Positions 39,401 to 55,600 of a stretch of DNA of 64,000 nt are shown in pieces. Made by a program: the position numbers and the translations under genes. This DNA comes from Trichinella spiralis. Its lineage: Eukaryota; Nematoda; Enoplea; Trichinellida; Trichinellidae. The stretch lies in NCBI GenBank assembly GCA_000181795.3, contig CM012954.1, positions 12,270,503 to 12,334,502 of the forward strand. The letters are read 5' to 3'. Under the pieces are notes generated by a model. The model saw only the letters and a list, made by a program, of their open reading frames with translations. It was not told the DNA's origin and searched no databases. Positions within the stretch are counted from its first letter, which is position 1; each line of letters opens with the position of its first letter.

Positions 39401-41333
39401 GAAGACAAAGAAGTAAAATTTCAAATGAAATAAATTATTTGCTACCAGCTATGTACAAGAGAGAACAACTGAAAGCAAAAAATTACATCAATAATCTACC
39501 TGTTAAATTTTGCATATAAATAAATATAATAAATACGCTGTCAGTAGTAATAACAATAAATTTCTTTTACCAAGTGAATCTGGCAAAAGTTGCTCGAACA
39601 GGGGACGATCAGCATTGGAAACAAATTTGAAAATCGGTTGATTTAACATGTCCGATTGATGAAATTTCAAATACTTCACCACATTGTCAGAAATGTACTC
39701 TATCAAGCCTTCGGTGTTCATGACGAAAAAAAAGCTGTCCAACACGCCAAGAAGTATAGGACCAATATGCGACGCACTCAACGATAAAGCTGTCGACGAT
39801 ACGTCCCCATGTTGAATTATATTCTCTTCTAAAAAAGAGAAAAAAAACGGAGTAATACCCTGGTGAGAAGAATATTAATTAATATTAAATATGTTTTGTT
39901 TTGTTTTTCACTTTTTTCCTTTTCTCTGTTCCAATGCTGCACCACTTCTTGGACAAGCTGCCGATTGGAACAAAGCACGCCAGAGTCGACGGAATCGTTG
40001 GTGCTGCAAAGGTTCTCTTGCAACAGTTCAACCAACTCTGAGAAATACTGACTCTTCTGTTGTTCTGTGGCCGTATTGGGCGTTGGCAAATGGAAATCCG
40101 CCTGCTTCTGTGAGGGAAAATTCTCACAGTCTACCTCAGCAGACCTGGTGACCAAGCAGCTTGTGGAACCGATGCCGTTGCCGTTGTTGTTGTTGTTGAA
40201 AACAACCGGTGAAAACAATGACGACGTACCCGACGGCGATATGTTGTTCATCATCGATGTTGCATTGTCCAAGTTGTTCTGCCTCACGCTTTCAACGTTT
40301 TCCGACAACGGTGAAGAGAACACCAAACTGAAATTTAAAGACAAAATCAATTCATCATCTGCTAAATGTAAATAATTGTTTTGCTTTTTTTTCATATTAA
40401 AATAAACAATAAATAATGCTGACGATTGGAATAAAAAAGAAAATTAATTGCTCAAGCGGAGAGAAATGACCATCCCAGCCGCTCCCAAATTGCTAGCCGT
40501 GCACGTCATCTAGCGTGATGTATAGCCAACAACCAGTTTCATAATCTTCAACTGACAAAACGACAGTTAATCGAACGATATTGAAAATTTATCCCTCCGC
40601 TTCAACGACAGTATGCTTTGATTTTTCTTCGATAAATGACCATCCATTAATTACGTCATCTGATTGATAATAGCGGTTCACACACCCAAGCAATGGCAAG
40701 AACGTCTTCTTCTGACATCTCTTGATCGTTCTAATTCATTGCCACAAAAATTGCTCCCACACTGCATGCCGTCATTAAAATCAATTATAACCTCCAATGA
40801 TCAAAGATAATTTATCAATAATGAATAAATTCATCATACAATAATGAAATTGATACATATCGTTCCACGCCTATTATTGCGAAGAAACAAAAGAAAAACA
40901 ACTGTCATGACGACGAAATATTCCACATACTATTGCTACTGCTGATAATAATAATAATAATAATAATACTGATTTTCAACAAATTTGCAAAACTCTCACC
41001 AGTAAAATTTCTCTCTGCTACATGCCCTAACAATAAGCAATTGTACAAATTTAAATACAGTATGATACAGATAATTAACGAATTGTTTTGAATGAAAATC
41101 AGCTATTGATAATTTAATGATCACAATAATCAAAATTTTATTTCAATAAATTCTGGAAAAGAATGAGAAATCGTCGACACGCTATTGTGAATTCAATAAT
41201 AAAAAAAGAACTATCACCCGTTTTTTGATAACAATACGTGACCGTAACCTGAACTACTGCTACCTGACCGGCAAGAAAAATTCATCAAGCGCATCTTTAA
41301 TTTTTAATTACAAACCAATGCATTAAAATAAAT

Positions 41334-41368
<35 letters not shown>

Positions 41369-43358
41369 TTATTTATTTATTTATGTATTCATTTCAATTT
41401 TCAAAATAGCATTCTGTAATAAGGAAAAAAACAACCCATTAAAAGTGGTTCACATCAGAAATTTCAATCTTGATCGCCATAAATAAATGAATAAAATTTT
41501 ATAAAAAATTATCAGTTCCTTTATAAAAACATACAAAAAATTCTGAAGTTAATTTCTTTGCTTATTTATGATCATTTCAACTTACAGTTTGAAAAGAAAC
41601 AAATTGAAACAAATCCTGACAAGAAAGTATTAATTGCAACAACAAATAAAAAAATAAAAATGTTCAAAATTGAGAATATTAAAAAACCTAAAAATATCAC
41701 CAAAATTAATTTCACAAATTACAGCTGTATGTATATATATACGGTCAGATGAAAGCAAGAAACAGAAAATGCTCATCAAAATTAAAACGAATACCGACCG
41801 ACCGTTTCAATCAATGAATTTGAGTGTAAGAAAAATGTTTTATATTTTGACCTGAAATTTGACAAAAAAACCCCACTACAAGGAACCACCTTGCCCGTAC
41901 TGTCACCAATCGTTCAAACAAGCCTGCTAATGCATTTTTCACAATTTGACCCTTCCATTTTCAACTGGACAAGTTTCAATCAAGCAGACGACACCTAACA
42001 ACACAACTAGTAAGCAAACGTTACACCTAAAAATAAAATTTAAATTAACAGGGAAAAAAAAGAAAAATTAAACAATAAACCTTGTTTATCAAAAGATTTT
42101 TTGAAACGCTTATTTTCGTGAAATAGAATAAAACAACAAACAATATAAAATATAAATAAATATATATACAAATATGTTTGAGATAACAGCTAACGATCTG
42201 CCTGAGACAGAAATAAAAATAGTACATTGCCGTTCGGCACTACGCGGAGCATAGAACGAAAAAAATGTCAATGGTCACCACCCCTCCTTATCACATATCA
42301 TTGTACGTATACATATTTTTTTTTCTTCCATTACAATATACAGTCTATTTTCACCGTTCAAAAATTAATCTAATGTTAATAAATGATCTATTTCTTGCAC
42401 AACAATCTGCGCGCCTGATAGTTTTAAAATTACATTCCAAATTTAATTATTGCAAATGCTAATTTTAACTGAGAACAAAATCCAGATTCCTGTCATTAAA
42501 AAATTTATAAAAAACTGCATTCCTTTCAGCAATGATAACTTTTTCCTAAATTTTTTGTTGTTGTATCTCTACAGGCATTATTCAACAACAAAAAATTACC
42601 GTAAGAATTGTCTGCAAATTCAAAAAATTCAACTGGTAAAATATCGATCATTTTCCAGTTAAATAACAACGATTGAAGCATCGACTTTTATTCATACTAT
42701 TCCCACCTACTGATTCATATTTATTATTATTTTTTTTATTAAATTCTTTTCCGACCAACAAAAAACAAACTGACTGAAAATCATTTTCATTAAAATTACA
42801 GTAAGTATAGTTTCTTCGGGGAAACAGAAGAAAAAATACCTGAACCATCTAAATTATTATTTTTCCTATTTATAAATTTTTACTTCCCAATGCACCAGTA
42901 ATGAAATAATATACAATTTGAACAATACTGTAAAGAAATGGAATGTGAGATCGAATTATGATACAAAAAAAAAACAACAAATTTCCCACCAGTAAAGAAA
43001 ATTTCGCATAATTCGCTTACATTTTAAAAATACTTTAAAACCTGTTTGATCACTGAAATAAAAAGGAAATTATAAAATAAATTTTAATAATTATCCATAC
43101 AATGGATGAAAAAGATTTCAGGCGTGCGAATTGCTGTATTTTCAAAAACAAAAATGAATTTGATGATTTTGAAAATCAAAATCGCTGAACAAAAAGTTGC
43201 GCAATTTTTTCCAACTGATCAACAAGTCGAGTATAAATCATAATTTAAAAAAAATGATTATTATGAATGGAAATTACTCACTCTGGTGATTGAACAATTC
43301 CAGTTGTAGTTGGTGAAAATGTTTCGAAAAAATCGTCCACCAATTCCACCGTCTGCAT
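36409..43358 (-). CDS. NCOA: p160/SRC-family nuclear-receptor coactivator (NCOA / Taiman-like)
   Basis: Eight exons: 43358-43282, 40327-39912, 39828-39571, 39351-39085, 38999-38816, 38743-38631, 38545-38368, 38179-36409; 1087 residues (human p160s are about 1400-1460). A helix-loop-helix resembling NCOA1-3 (QYFSELVELLQENL...NRQLVQEVVQHW) is followed by the p160 PAS region: IGPILLGVLDSFFFVMN, EYISDNVVKYLKFHQSDMLN, FEQLLPDS, SRTFCCRFLIKD, ETMHVSAMS and CLVCVVRP. The long last exon is Gln/Asn/Ser-rich and has two LXXLL nuclear-receptor boxes: LRHLL followed by NQDEP at 37710-37696, and LVKLL at 37356-37342. The basic DNA-contact stretch ahead of the helix-loop-helix is missing. Expected role: a nuclear scaffold bringing acetyltransferases to hormone receptors. 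The first exon is supported by phase only; ATG at 43358 could be replaced by an upstream exon. Confidence 0.88.
40328..43281 (-). other. First intron of the NCOA-like gene
   Basis: A 2.95-kb intron, the longest in the window. Contains an AAT run (near 40944-40969) and the CA/TA/TATT tract at 41333-41384. Short open frames inside look random. Confidence 0.55.
41333..41384. repeat. CA, TA and TATT compound microsatellite
   Basis: About eight CA units pass into about nine TA units and then four TTTA/ATTT units; inside NCOA-like intron 1. Confidence 0.9.
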
Positions 43359-44461
43359 CAGTGCAAGCTGCTCTACCTACACGCCAGCTTTCAAATGTCA
43401 AAATGAAATATCATCACACAACACTTTGAAAAAAAAATATACATATTAAAATATTTAAATTTTAAAATGCAAAAGAAATATTAAACAAACAGATAAAATA
43501 TACATATACATATATAATAATGTAAGAAATTACTTTTTTTTCTCCTTTCGATCTCCACGGTCGGCGGAGTCCGGCACAGTTTGAGTGTCAAGTGCGCTTT
43601 GAAAATTTGGTTTTAGCAAAATTCGAAAATGCGGCCAGTCAGACGACCCGTCGTAGCTCTACAAGACGTAACATCAGCAGAAAACATTCACGGCTGTTAT
43701 TCAAAGCGTGACCCAGTAACCAACAAAGCCTTCAGCTGGCGTAATTGAAGCCCGCTGGCTGTCACTCCAATTAGGTCATTTTCAAACATCAGCGCCATCT
43801 TGCTGTAGACAACAACAGTCGCCGTGACGTAATAATTCATAATAATGGTCACTTTTGTCAAATTATTAATTCACACATTATTTGGCCTAATCACGAACAA
43901 ATGTGAACATTTTCACATACGTATGCATTGCATGCATTGTATATGCGTGTACACATGTACATGCAACATGTACATGTATGTATGTATATGCATGCATCTG
44001 TATGTACACATTTTTTTAAAAAAATTATTATTATTATCATATTTTTTCATTATGTTGTTGCTTCTTTGTCACCAAGCAACATACCGCCAGACGACCAATG
44101 TAACCAGCTATCCTAGTTACCCAATTCTGCCGGTAATTCGGTCGCACGTGATGCAATCGAACAGCATGTTCTAGCTTAGAAATTGAAAAATAAACGCTCT
44201 TTCTCTTCTTACCAGCATGCAGCAGAGGTCAGCACTGCTATTTTTTTTCTGAGGTCCCATATTTTTCAAGTGCACGGTCAATTATCATGACTAAGAACAT
44301 TCAAGAGCTTACTTGCCTTGCCCATGTTACACTGTATTGCCATTCTTGTCTAGACAACTGCCTTATCACAGACAATTCCGCTTTTTTTTCTTTTATAAAT
44401 TGAATTATCATATAAAAATATGATTAAAGAAAAACACGGATTGCCATTGTTTCAAAATTCT
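43359..44461. other. Region between NCOA-like start and JTB end
   Basis: 1.1 kb. The part next to the coactivator (about 43550-43800) is richer in G+C than its surroundings and may be promoter or a 5' noncoding exon. A TGTA/CATG-rich stretch lies at 43920-44010. No coding exon recognised. Confidence 0.5.
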
Positions 44462-45793
44462 CTATTCCACTTCACTACTAGTAGAATATGAAGTTTCCAT
44501 TTCGAACTGTTTTCGAATTCGTAACTGTTTTTCACGATCCAAAGCCGCTGATCTATACTTGACCATCACTAAAAACAACACCGACAATCCGTAGCACAAG
44601 ATCATGAATACGAAATAACGACGAATTTCATTTCGAACCAAATTTTCACAGCTAAAACAAAAATCACAAAGTAATAGACAAAAATTAATATATATTCAAA
44701 CGCTCAATACTGCTTACTTTTCTCGCTTAACAACAATTATCAAAAAAAACTACAGTAACCAACGTAAAAAAATTTCAAATCAAAACATTTTCAAATTAGC
44801 TAATCATTTGCTAATATCATATAAATAACATCACAATACATTTTAAAAAGAAAGTTGAAATGATTTTTACTTTCATCTCAGCTAATGCATGCTTATATTA
44901 ATAATTCGATGATATTTCACAACGTTGACTGTTACACGCAATCAGTTTACAATAAAGATTTTATTACTAGTGCGGATGAATGTTTAATTAAAAAATAATT
45001 TAAAATTTACATAATTAAAAGAATTTCAACTACATTTAAAACATCGTTAAACTTTGTACTAGATTATTTGACGCAGAAAAACTGCAAATTACATCAAAAT
45101 TTGACATAATCTGTAATAAAAAATTTTTATAACTAATTTACTGATAACAAAACTAAGTTAAGCAGTTTAATGATAAAGAATAGAAAATAGTTCGTAAACA
45201 ATGACATTCTAATTTTTACTAAATCCTATTCCTACAGTTATACCTTATAACTTATAACAAATAAGATTCATAAAATTCATCCAATTAAAATATGTTGAAA
45301 TTAAACTTACGGACGAAAAGCTACTCCACTGTTGGTGCAGTTGACTTTGTCATAATATGAAGATGCTTCAGTACAGTTGTTTATATTTGAAGCCTAAATA
45401 AATCACGTATTACTTTATTAAAAAAAACTATTGAAACCAAATGCCTACTTCCTTCTCAAATTCGGAACACAATTTGCACGATTCCAGGATTTCAAAATCT
45501 TCCTTTTGCCAACAGTGTAAATCTACAAAACATAATTTTAATTAACAATAGGTATTACGACAAAGAGTCAAAGCATACCAATATTGGATTGTTCACGATG
45601 TATTTTTTCCGGAGAACGGTACAGATCGTGCTCATCAATTAAAATGCTATTTTCAAAAATAAACACTAGCACTATTAATCTAAATAAAAAAACATTTAAA
45701 TAAAGAAAAACATTTTTTTAATATAAGTTACACTAATGCCGTGAAAACGAATATAATAAGCTTTCTGGTTTTGCAAAATTCTAACATTCCCAT
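44462..45793 (-). CDS. JTB: JTB-like type I membrane protein
   Basis: Five exons: 45793-45732, 45679-45579, 45522-45449, 45393-45311, 44651-44462; 169 residues (human JTB 146). A hydrophobic N-terminal signal/anchor (KLIIFVFTALVLIVLVFIF) precedes the JTB ectodomain with its cysteine pattern: LHCWQKEDF, then ESCKLCSEF (C-x2-C, as in human EECSPCSNF), NNCTEASSYYDKVNC and FRPCENLVRNE. A single transmembrane helix (YFVFMILCYGLSVLFLVMV) is followed by a short basic tail (ALDREKQLRIRKQFE) like the human RQLDRKALEKVRKQIE. In human, JTB has been linked to mitochondria and cytokinesis; the molecular function is not settled. The exon 1 donor (GT|GTAACT) is weak, but it is the only one that keeps the frame. 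The cysteine order makes the assignment good. Confidence 0.85.
44652..45310 (-). other. Last intron of JTB
   Basis: A 0.66-kb AT-rich intron between the exon encoding the end of the ectodomain and the transmembrane exon. No coding signal inside. Confidence 0.6.
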
Positions 45794-46846
45794 GTTCACC
45801 AATTTACACTCAAAATCAAATGCCTGAAACAAACAAATTTTGCTATGATGAAATAATTTATGCACCATTTATAATTTAAACAAAGACATTTAATGCGTAT
45901 TAATCATTGAATGCAATGTATATGCGGAAATTGCGGTATATATATATTTCCATAAAATTGAAAAATAATATAAATAACCCACGATAAAATTGATTTATTT
46001 ATTATAGATAAAAACGCAAACATGGAAATTTGTAAAATAATTATTACCAACTACAATTGATACAGTAATGTAATTGATTTTTAAGTGTTCATTAGAAAAT
46101 GTTTCATTGCAATTATTATTCTCGCATTGCATTCATTTATATTTTTACATTATGTTATCTTTGTTTATATATTATAAAAATATGTAAAAAATACAGCATT
46201 TAAATGTTGGTCTGACAATTTCTAAGAATTGCATAACATCCTTGAAAGATTTACATTGTACGGTATTTCTTTTATACGACAGCCTTACAGGAAGTATTAA
46301 ACTTAAATTGCTTGATTAAAAACACGTGACTTTTAAATTATATAATATTACTCATTTTTCAAAACAACTATTACTGATAATTTACAAGTAATCTGAAGCT
46401 TTAACATTGACGTCGTTAACAAAAGTATAAGATCTGAATCAGTTTTGAAAATAAAGATAACTTAGTAGTAAGTAATACTTAAAAAAAATAATTACTGAAA
46501 AGGTAAAAATCGAATTAAAGTCACAAGCCGTTCAGTTGTTAGAAATTTACATACAAATGCTCCACTGTTTTGCAAAACATGGGATAATTTAGAATGAAAC
46601 TGCCAACATTTTCATCAAAATTGAAAATTGCATACATGGTCATTGATTAGATACTTTACCATTTTAAAATGCCATTTATCATAACCATTTGCGGAGCTGT
46701 TAATAAAAACACAGTGCAAATAAAATCTATTTACTCCATTACATATCAGTTATAAAAGTGCTGTACTTAAATGTATTCAAATCAAAGCGTGAAATTTCTG
46801 TTTTACTATAAACTCAGTTTTGTTACTGTAGTCACAGAGTCATGAA
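45794..46846. other. Intergenic between JTB start and ubiquitin-L40 end
   Basis: 1.05 kb, very AT-rich, no recognisable exon or RNA gene. Confidence 0.6.
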
Positions 46847-47620
<774 letters not shown>

Positions 47621-48724
47621 CTAAATAAATATTAATATAGGGATTATTTAAATAATAGTGATGATTTTTTGTATGGTGAAAAGAGACGTTAAATTCAATC
47701 TAACGCACTATGTACACCTGCAATAATATTTGGCTATATTGAGGAATGCGAAATTTTTCGCATTCGTGGCAATAGCCAAAAAATATTCAAAAGTCATTTC
47801 AAAAATTAGCGAATCTACTTTTCTTTTAATATGGTCAGTATTAACAAAAACAGGACAAGATTCACGTTTCATTCTTTCAAGCATTTTATCTGTTAAAAAA
47901 TGTAATATTTTCATAATAAGCAGTAATTATGGAACTTCAACATTATTGAGCAAGTTATTGTTACTAAAACAAAGCATAAACAACACTAACCTTTAATCGC
48001 AAGAGCAGAAATAACAAGGCGTACTCTGTAAAGCGTGTTATGCCAAGTCGGACTACTACAGTATGTCGATAAGCAAGTCAGATAATTACGTAATTATTTA
48101 CATATTATTAATTTCAATCCCTAAGCATATATTTTGAAAATGTCATGTAAATTTGCGCATTAATATGCATATTACTTTGAATTTTGTTTAAAGTAATTAT
48201 TCAAATAACTTTTAAGTTTAAGGAAACGCCACAGAAAGTTAACTTATCAACTTTATTTAGTGATACATTTAATTAATTATCCGATGTTATAAAATGAAAA
48301 AAGAAAATGTAATTATGAAATTTCAAACTGTAAACCGTATTATCAAGAATCGATAATATTTATTATCAACAGCTAAATTATGATTATCTATCTAAAACTA
48401 GATGCATTTAAAATTTATGAATTTCTTTCTTGTATGCAATATGTAATATCTGTGATGATAACTAAATGAAGAAAAAGAATTATTTTAAAATTAAAAAATT
48501 AACCATGAATTACATTATTTATCGTACCCATGAAAATTGTCACTTGATTTTAAATTCGTTGTATTTTCTGTCAGAAATATATCAAACAACATATAAATTT
48601 AGTGAAACAGCGTATCTGATTTCGTATAGATTCGTCTGTGAATGCTTTGAAATGCTGCATGCTATTTATAATGCTATGCTTTGAAATCTAATATCAAATG
48701 AACTGTATCACCTAGTGGGAAGCA
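47621..48724. other. Divergent intergenic space, ubiquitin-L40 and SCaMC
   Basis: 1.1 kb between two start codons, so it should hold both promoters. It also contains the exon-like minus-strand ORFs at 47708-48025 listed separately. Confidence 0.5.
47708..48025 (-). CDS. Possible short histone-fold-like ORF (CENP-S/MHF1-like?)
   Basis: Two minus-strand segments join in frame: 48025-47991 (VRLVISALAIK, after an acceptor-like TTTACAG, before donor GTTAGT) and 47889-47708 (after TTTTTTAACAG). The second contains KMLERMKRESC, VFVNTDHIKRKVDSL and EMTFEYFLAIATNAKNFA before stopping. The spacing and the EMTF...A...NFA pattern recall the first two helices of the CENP-S/MHF1 histone fold (ELTF...A...MFA). 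The frame ends before the third helix, and no ATG upstream of the first segment was found; an ATG at 47914 gives a 68-residue version. It may equally be a leader exon of the ubiquitin-L40 gene just downstream, or a chance frame. The family link is a weak visual match only. Confidence 0.22.
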
Positions 48725-51678
<2,954 letters not shown>

Positions 51679-52644
51679 TTTCGTAATTGACGAACTTTCC
51701 CACGCAGCTACTGCCATGAAACAGAAGCAACTTAAGACAGTTTATCATATGCTGATTTTTTAAAGAATATCTTATCTTTGTGACGTATGTTTAAAATTGA
51801 ACTCATACCATTTGAAGCTTCCATGTTCACGTGCAATAAAACATGTATGATAACGTTTTACTTGATCTTGCAAATCAAAAGTTACAGTACTGTATGATTG
51901 TCACGTTCATCAAATATCCAAATGAACTAGATAAATTTCTTTTTTTACAAATTAAGAAAAGGAGAAACTGATTTTTTTTAAAATAATAAGTATTATTGCT
52001 TAATAAACAAAGTTACAATGAGTATAAAATGAACAGTAAGCAATTTCATTCATAGCGATGTTTATGAGAATTTGAATTATTAGCCGTAAATAAATTGTCA
52101 CAATTTAATTGTTCGGTGAAAAGAAAAACCAAATCCACGAATGTATAAGTATTTTTTGAACATAAATTATTTTCCAAGTATACTTGAAAATTTTTTCTTG
52201 CCTGCTTTTTTTTCATGAATCATTCATGTTCCAAGCAGCTGGCCAGATGTGAGTTGGCAAATGACGTTCATATATGCCTGCTAATAGCTGCAAATTGAGG
52301 TCGAGAAAATTTGCTTGGATTGACATTGGGAATTTTTTCATCTAATTCAGCAAAAATTGGCATGAATTATTGTTTGTTAGTGACAGTAAAACTATTCAAC
52401 TTACCGGTTTGTCAAGTTTATTTTGACAATGCGTTGATTCTGTGCTACTGTTTCGCTTGCTGCACTGCGCAAAACAGAAAAACGCTTTCAGCGTTGCTGT
52501 TGTTGCTTTCGTTTCAGCAATGCTAATTGTTACTTTAAATCGCGTTGTTATTTCTGCATTAGATTGTATTTGATTTTTTAATTTTCGATGACATTCGTTT
52601 GGTATTTGAAGTATTATCATTTTTTTTGTTTTCAGATTGAAAAA
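51679..52644. other. Intergenic between SCaMC and calpain
   Basis: About 1 kb between two genes on the same strand. AATAAA at 51835-51840 (in GTGCAATAAAAC) is a plausible SCaMC polyadenylation signal. A TTTTCAG acceptor ends at 52635, ten bases before the calpain ATG, implying an upstream noncoding exon or a trans-splice site. Confidence 0.6.
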
Positions 52645-55600
52645 ATGGCCTATTACGATGGTAGAGGTTATGGCGATGATCACGATTATCGTTATGCGGA
52701 TGAATATGATGATGAAGAAGAATCCGAAGAATGCCAACAAGTGATTGTGTCGCCGGATGAGTTCGGCGGTCTTATTGGCAACATTGCATCGAATATCATG
52801 AAGGGTGGCGATGCAGGAGGTGTGCTCGGGGGTCTAGCTGGCCAACTGATCGGTGGCAAAGGTCGATCCCATGGTGGAGGTTATTCAGGTAAGTTTGGCT
52901 TCTGAGTTGTTGTTATTGTTGAAAAAATAACTAACTTACACCCTAGTATTGTTCGCTTAAGTTGTGTAGATTAGCATTCTTGACCTTCTGCACTGCGTCA
53001 GCAAAAGTTTGCATTTGAACAGCAGCAGCAACAATAGGAAGAGATTAATTTGAAATGCAATCGATAAAGTCTGGCATAAACGGGCAGTTTTATTTTGCAA
53101 ACTTTAGCTCATTATCATATTTTTATTATATGAATTGTTTTCCGATTATTTTATTATTCTCGATTTTAAATAGTCAGTGCAAATTAATAAAAATATACGT
53201 GTAATATTGATAGAATAGTTTCAATTTTGTGTGCAGCAGTTGTTGTTCATCAGTATCCATCAAATAATAATAATATCAATGAGGCATACTTGACAAAGCA
53301 TTTTGTCAATATGTGAATTAAAAAATTGTTATTGTTACGGTTATTTTTGCTTTTTTATTGAATATTTGTCTTTCGATAAATAAAGTAAACATTGAAGTAG
53401 ATTATAAAATTGAACCACTGATCGACAGTAGCAACTTTTAATGATCAGTCAATCAGGGCCGTGACGGAACGGATGTCATTTTATGTAAATTGACATTTTT
53501 TCCAACTTTGAACATTAATCATCATTTTCTATTTCATGGAAATTTCAATTACATCGCATCATCGATTAGATTGTTGAACTGCATAATTGAATGCAGATTC
53601 ATGGTTTGCTACAAAATTATTTGAATAGAAATAAAATTGCTTTTTTTCAAGTACATCTTGCAGTGAAATAGCTGTAATTAACGTGGCTGAGATGAATAAA
53701 ATGAAAATAATTACTTTTATTTTCATTACTTGATTTGTTCAGAGTTATTTCATTTTAATAAATTTCTATTGTTTTGTGTTTTTCTGTTTTTTTAATGTTG
53801 TTGTTTTTCTTATCTTTTAGGTGGTGACTCTTACGATAGAGGCGGTGGTGATGGAGGAGGTGGCCACGGCAGTGGATTTGACCATGTTATCAGTGGTTTA
53901 AAGAAGAAGGGTTTGCCAGTTTATGATATCATTGTCGTTGTATTCATTTGAATGTCGTTTTAGATATTGGTAATGCGATCGGTGGATTGTTCAGCGGTGG
54001 AAAGGGAAAGGGTAGATTCGTTTTAATGAATACAGTATGAAATGGGCATGTGAAATAATTGAATTTCAGACATTGGCAACATTCTTGGTGGTCTCTTGGG
54101 CAGGAAGAAGGACAAACATGGCAGTGGAAGCTCGGGTGGAGGAGGATCAAGTGAGTAATTTTGCGTTCGTCGAGCTTTTAATTAACAACTTTCATTTTAT
54201 TAATTTAGGTTACGATGGTGGATCTGGCGATTATCACGGAGGAGATGGTGGACACGGTGGTGGTTATAGTGGTGGAGGCGGAGATCAAATTTCTGGCCTC
54301 ATTGGAAACTTGATTAGTGGTAAAAAGGGAAAAGGTATACGTTATAGCAGCGACATTACAACTTGTTTCCAACTGTAGAATATTTCAGCTATTAGTGGCG
54401 TAATTGGAAGTATTCTTGGTGGACATGGTGGACCTGGTCATCGTGGTGAAGGTGACGAAACATTTATATCAATGGAATTGTATTATTAAATAGTACTATT
54501 TTATAACGTAGGAGCGAACATACCAGTCGATCAGCTGAAGGGCGGTTTAATCGAGACAGTAAGCCATTTTATCGGTCTCGGCGCACATCGATTTTTTGGC
54601 ATCGATCCTGAAACTGGACGAATTTTGGGCGCAATTGCTGGAAATTTGATTTTCGGCTTAGGTGGCAAAGACAATGTTCTTGGTCAGATTGGAAAAATTA
54701 TTTTGGATAACATCATCTCGGGCAAATTTAAACGCAAAGTCGAACCTTTCATACCGAGAGATCCGACTCCAGTGCCAAGGCCCGTTGTTCCTGGTCCAGG
54801 ACCTCCGCCGGGTTTGGCGCAGGATTTCTATGCGTTGCGTGACGAATGTTTGCAAAATAAAACTCTCTTTGAAGATTCACAGTTTCCAGCTTCAATGTCA
54901 TCGTTGTTTTTCAGCAGACGTTCGTTCGAAAATGTGGAATGGATGCGCCCAGGGGTGAGTAGAGTACTTTACCCAAATATTTATAATTTATGCATTCTGA
55001 GAAAAACTACCTATATATATATATATACTGTATGTATAAATTAAGAAAACTAGTTATTGTTAAAGTTGTTTTGTTTGTTCTATTTTGATATTTGTGTAAA
55101 AGTATGAAATTGCCCTGAAGAAAAAAAGCCAGTATTTTATGTGAAGAATTTTCTGCGTGTAAAGATGTTATTATTATTATTATTATTAATATTCTTTTCT
55201 AGGAGTTTTGTCAAGAGCCACAACTGTTCGTTGAAGGACACAGCCGTTTCGATGTGATCCAAGGCGAGCTGGGAGATTGTTGGCTTTTGGCGGCCGCGGC
55301 TGCGCTCACTATGCGTGATGAACTCTTCTACAGAGTCGTTCCACCTGATCAAAGTTTTACAGAAAATTATGCTGGAATATTCCATTTTCAATTCTGGCGT
55401 TACGACAAATGGATAGATGTGGTCATTGATGATCGTTTGCCTGTACGCAATGGTAAACTGTTGTACATGCATTCACAGTCGAATCAAGAATTTTGGAGCG
55501 CGTTGTTAGAAAAAGCTTACGCCAAGTAGAAGTTTTGGTTTTGTTTAATTTTTGTAAAAATTCAAACATTATTTGAATTTTTCAGGCTTCATGGTAGTTA

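Noticed and set aside
43845-44174. Cysteine/histidine/methionine-rich 109-residue plus-strand frame
   Set aside because: Arises from the CATG/TGTA-rich low-complexity stretch; no conserved zinc-binding pattern.
52588-54378. Glycine-rich structural or antimicrobial protein
   Set aside because: The glycine-rich exons splice in frame into the calpain catalytic exons, so they are its N-terminus.
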